From assembly GCA_034420695.1 (NCBI GenBank), contig DAOULB010000055.1:18611-82610 (forward strand): DNA of 64,000 nucleotides, read 5' to 3'. Position numbers and translations under genes: made by a program. The notes below the pieces were generated by a model. That model made no database searches. It was not told the origin of the DNA and saw only the letters and a list, made by a program, of their open reading frames with translations. Source of the DNA: Io17-Chloro-G2 sp034420695. Its GTDB lineage: Bacteria; Chloroflexota; Dehalococcoidia; Lucifugimonadales; UBA3495. Below are positions 61,336 to 64,000 of the stretch, piece by piece (within the stretch, counting starts at the first letter, position 1; every line of letters starts with the position of its first letter).

Positions 61336-61779
61336 TCAGGGCTCCACGCAGATACTGTCCCCGACCTTGATGGCGCCGCCGTTGAGGACGATGGCGAGCA
61401 TGCCCCGCTGGCCGTCGAGAATTTTGCGCAGCCCCGGGCGGATGGCGTCCATCTTCTGGCAGGGCTCGCAGGGCCCGACTATCTCCATGGTCACCGGCTC
61501 GCCGGCCTCCCGGTCACCGATGAAGATCACCTGCCCCTCCTTTACTTGGGACATATCCAAGCCGGTGGTGGTGATGTTTTCCTTAATCTGGCCGGGGACC
61601 AGTTCCAGTTCGTCCAGGGTTTCCTTGTCCATGAACAGCACTTGACGCATGTTGCGCTCGGAGCAACTGCGGTCGCCCTCCAGCCCCTTTCCGGAAATGG
61701 CCGTGGCCTCTTCCACCGGGTCCGAGGGTGTCTCCTTTACCCGGGCGATGTACAGGTTGGTGATAGTACCCTGTTGCAT
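61336..61779 (-). CDS. MOSC domain protein
   Basis: A 147-residue stand-alone MOSC domain. GKGLEGDRSCSE and EIVGPCEPCQKMDAIRPGLR contain the conserved Gly/Asp and cysteine positions of this sulfur-carrier fold related to the molybdenum cofactor sulfurase C-terminus. It may handle sulfur for molybdopterin enzymes, which occur in this genome (17201). ATG 61779. Confidence 0.92.
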   Translation of the reverse strand: MQQGTITNLYIARVKETPSDPVEEATAISGKGLEGDRSCSERNMRQVLFMDKETLDELELVPGQIKENITTTGLDMSQVKEGQVIFIGDREAGEPVTMEIVGPCEPCQKMDAIRPGLRKILDGQRGMLAIVLNGGAIKVGDSICVEP

Positions 61780-61993
61780 GAGCCTGCCTCCAAGGGGTCC
61801 CCGTTGTATGGCGGGACCTCCTATGCTAATCTGTTGGCCGCATCCCCAGCCTTGAAACTGGTCCGTTCCAAGGACTTACGAAGATTCCCCAACGACGCCG
61901 GTTTGCGGGATTATAAACCCGGCCGTTGGGCCTGTCACCAAAGCCGCCTCACCGGCGCATGAGCGTCTAATCCAACTGGGCAGAGAGGTCATC

Positions 61994-62845
61994 ATGGCGT
62001 ATGAGTTCATAAAGACCGAGACTCGGGATAACGTTCTGATTATCACGATGCACGACCCGCCGACCCGCAACTCCCTGGGGCCCGACATGTCCAATGAGAT
62101 CAACGAAGCCTTGGACCGGTTCGAGTCGGACCCGGACCAGCGGGTGCTGCTGCTGACCGGCACCGAGCCTTCCTTCTGTTCCGGGGCCAACGTGAGGAAC
62201 TTCAACCGGCGCATTGAGGAGAGGGACCAGGAGGCCCAGGAACAGCCAGAGCCGGAGCCGCTGCCTTGGGGCAAGATGGAGACCCGGTACGCCAGCCACC
62301 GGACCCGGGAGGAGGGGGCGGCCTTCTTGCCAATGCGGTTGCACGAGTTGCAGAAACCATCAATTGCCGCGGTCAACGGCCACGCCATGGGCGTTGGCAT
62401 GGGGGTGGCCTTGGCCTGCGACATTCGCATCGCCGCCGAAAAGGCCCAGTTTTCCGAGGCCTTCGTCCGCATGGGCCTGATTCCCGGCGACGGCAGTTGC
62501 TGGCAGTTGCCCCGGCTCATCGGACTCAGCAACACCCTGATGCTCCAGTATACCGGCGACCGGATTGACGGAAACGAGGCCTACAGGATGGGGTTGGTGA
62601 GCAAGGTGGTGCCCGACGGCGACATCATGGAAGCGGCACTGGAACTGGCCACCAGGCTGGCCCAGGGGCCCACGCAGTCTCTTTCGCTCATCAAGTACTT
62701 GGTGCACCAGAGCCTGGAGGGCGGGCTGAAACAGAGCCTGGACATAGCCCACGTGGCCCAGGAGCAGGCCCGGAAGACCGAAGACCACCGGGAGGCGGTG
62801 CGGGCGTTTTTGGAGAAGCGGCGTCCTGAGTTCAAGGGGCGGTAG
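61994..62845 (+). CDS. enoyl-CoA hydratase/isomerase family protein
   Basis: A 283-residue crotonase-fold enzyme. The oxyanion-hole loops are FCSGANVRNF (about 56-65) and NGHAMGVGMGVALACDIRIAAE (about 129-150); the helix GLIPGDGSCWQLPRLIGLSNTLMLQYTGDRI follows, and the C terminus FLEKRRPEFKGR is typical. The acidic residue expected after GLIP is Asp (GDGS). Between the loops is a charged insert of about 25 residues. It would hydrate or isomerise an acyl-CoA. ATG follows GGGCAGAGAGG. Confidence 0.92.
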   Translation: MAYEFIKTETRDNVLIITMHDPPTRNSLGPDMSNEINEALDRFESDPDQRVLLLTGTEPSFCSGANVRNFNRRIEERDQEAQEQPEPEPLPWGKMETRYASHRTREEGAAFLPMRLHELQKPSIAAVNGHAMGVGMGVALACDIRIAAEKAQFSEAFVRMGLIPGDGSCWQLPRLIGLSNTLMLQYTGDRIDGNEAYRMGLVSKVVPDGDIMEAALELATRLAQGPTQSLSLIKYLVHQSLEGGLKQSLDIAHVAQEQARKTEDHREAVRAFLEKRRPEFKGR

Positions 62846-62940
62846 GTAGTGGCCAGGCAGGCAGGTCGGCACTGAACGCGGCAGGCAAGAGCAGGTTTCA
62901 AGAGCCTTGGCATTGCGCTCTTTGACAGGTCAGTAGAGCC

Positions 62941-63138
62941 GTGAAAACAAAATACTTTCGGAATACCGACACTCTGTAGATAGTACTGTGTTCTACCGAG
63001 GTTGAAGAGAGCAGGGACCTTGACGAAAACACCCTGCTGGACTTGGACCGGGAAGGGCGTTTCTGCGGCATCACTATTGAGCACGCCAGCGACCGCATGT
63101 CTATTCCTTCGTTTTCCTTCGAGCAGTTCCCTGGATGA
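62941..63138 (+). pseudogene. DUF2283-like gene with internal amber stop
   Basis: From GTG 62941 the frame gives YFRNTDTL, then TAG at 62977-62979, then IVLCSTEVEESRDLDENTLLDLDREGRFCGITIEHAS to TGA at 63136-63138. This is the pattern of DUF2283 proteins (about 65 residues, often next to toxin-antitoxin genes), where the position of the stop is normally Tyr. One base change (TAC to TAG) would explain it, so this is probably a pseudogene. Confidence 0.65.
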
Positions 63139-63215
63139 GGCAATGAGTTGGCGGTGAAGAGGTGTGGTGGCTTTCGGGCAGGCCGACCAAAAGTCGCGAT
63201 TGGGTTAATCATGGG

Positions 63216-63245
63216 TTGACTTGGGTGCGTGCGGGTACATATAAT
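63216..63245 (+). promoter_or_regulatory. strong sigma-70 promoter for 23S rRNA transcript
   Basis: TTGACT (63216-63221), 18-base spacer, TATAAT (63240-63245). It is about 200 bases upstream of the mature 23S start and is the best promoter match in the window. Confidence 0.75.
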
Positions 63246-63327
63246 GGCCGGTACGCAAGGAAGAGGGGTTCCAAACTCGGCAATGCGGACCACTTGAACA
63301 AACACTGAGGAACGGGAAACCTGAGCG

Positions 63328-63360
63328 GCGGCTTGGGGAAGACCCCAGCCGCTGTTTTCT
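63328..63360 (+). terminator. terminator hairpin in rRNA leader
   Basis: GCGGC-T-TGGGG (63328-63338) pairs with CCCCA-GCCGC (63343-63352) around AAGA, followed by TGTTTTCTT. It lies between the promoter and the 23S gene, so transcription must pass it (attenuation or antitermination), or it ends another leader transcript. Confidence 0.7.
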
Positions 63361-63442
63361 TGTGCAGCACCTTAAAAACTGAATAACGAGCAAGATGATC
63401 CTGCGATAGTAAAGCAAACCGTAGTTTGAAGTTCCTAGCGTG

Positions 63443-64000
<558 letters not shown>

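Noticed and set aside
62977..62979. Amber codon recoding (pyrrolysine) in the DUF2283-like gene
   Set aside because: The position is normally Tyr and one base change explains it; no other gene in the window has an internal TAG.

Overview
The window reads as a bacterial chromosome segment of high GC content (roughly 60% by eye), most likely from an uncultivated Chloroflexota lineage of the SAR202/Dehalococcoidia type. This assignment is inferred from gene content: lipoproteins with long Pro/Thr linkers, and several copies of flavin-dependent luciferase-like monooxygenases and VOC-fold proteins. Other typical genes are a Rieske oxygenase, an amidohydrolase, an orphan molybdopterin hydroxylase subunit and MmgE/PrpD. 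The 23S rRNA gene also appears to be unlinked from 16S. No phylogenetic computation was possible.

Layout. 1-6.8 kb: luciferase-like monooxygenase (partial), alpha/beta hydrolase, serA, a ketopantoate-reductase-like gene, tRNA-Gly, a DUF433/DUF5615 toxin-antitoxin pair, RidA and a VOC protein. 7.0-7.9 kb: the first copy of an 886-bp unit carrying a 110-aa unknown gene; an inverted second copy lies at 24.8-25.7 kb. 8.1-12.0 kb: a methylmalonyl-CoA operon (mutase large subunit, acyl-CoA dehydrogenase, epimerase, B12-binding subunit). 12.0-13.1 kb: an OsmC-family gene interrupted by an in-frame TGA exactly at the position of the catalytic cysteine, so a probable selenoprotein. 13.2-24.5 kb: BNR-repeat protein, Rieske oxygenase, amidohydrolase, molybdopterin hydroxylase subunit, peptide-type solute-binding lipoprotein, amidase, monooxygenase and VOC protein.

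25.9-31.9 kb: tRNA-Lys followed by an AT-richer island. It holds a possible structured RNA, two divergent DNA methyltransferases, a phospholipase-D-type nuclease with an overlapping partner gene (a BfiI-like restriction-modification system in split form), and damaged DUF2442-HTH and HigBA genes. 32.0-36.0 kb: solute-binding protein, monooxygenase, Gfo/Idh/MocA oxidoreductase and alpha/beta hydrolase. 36.3-39.8 kb: an unusual three-gene set of FAD oxidoreductase, SAM methyltransferase and ATP-grasp ligase. 40.2-51.8 kb: envelope functions, namely a cation/proton antiporter, an LppX/LprG-type lipoprotein overlapping an MFS exporter, two further lipoproteins, a HAD hydrolase, a large GLUG-repeat surface protein and a membrane protein. 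52.0-62.9 kb: PhoU, VOC proteins, cyclase, CoxG, M20 amidohydrolase, DAO oxidoreductase, MmgE/PrpD, TIGR03086 protein, HicAB, MOSC and enoyl-CoA hydratase. 63.2-64.0 kb: a strong promoter, a leader terminator and the 5' part of 23S rRNA.

Together the genes suggest a heterotroph that degrades diverse organic molecules, with propionate/odd-chain or branched acyl-CoA flow through methylmalonyl-CoA. A palindromic repeat of up to about 100 bp recurs six times in gaps between genes, usually at gene 3' ends.
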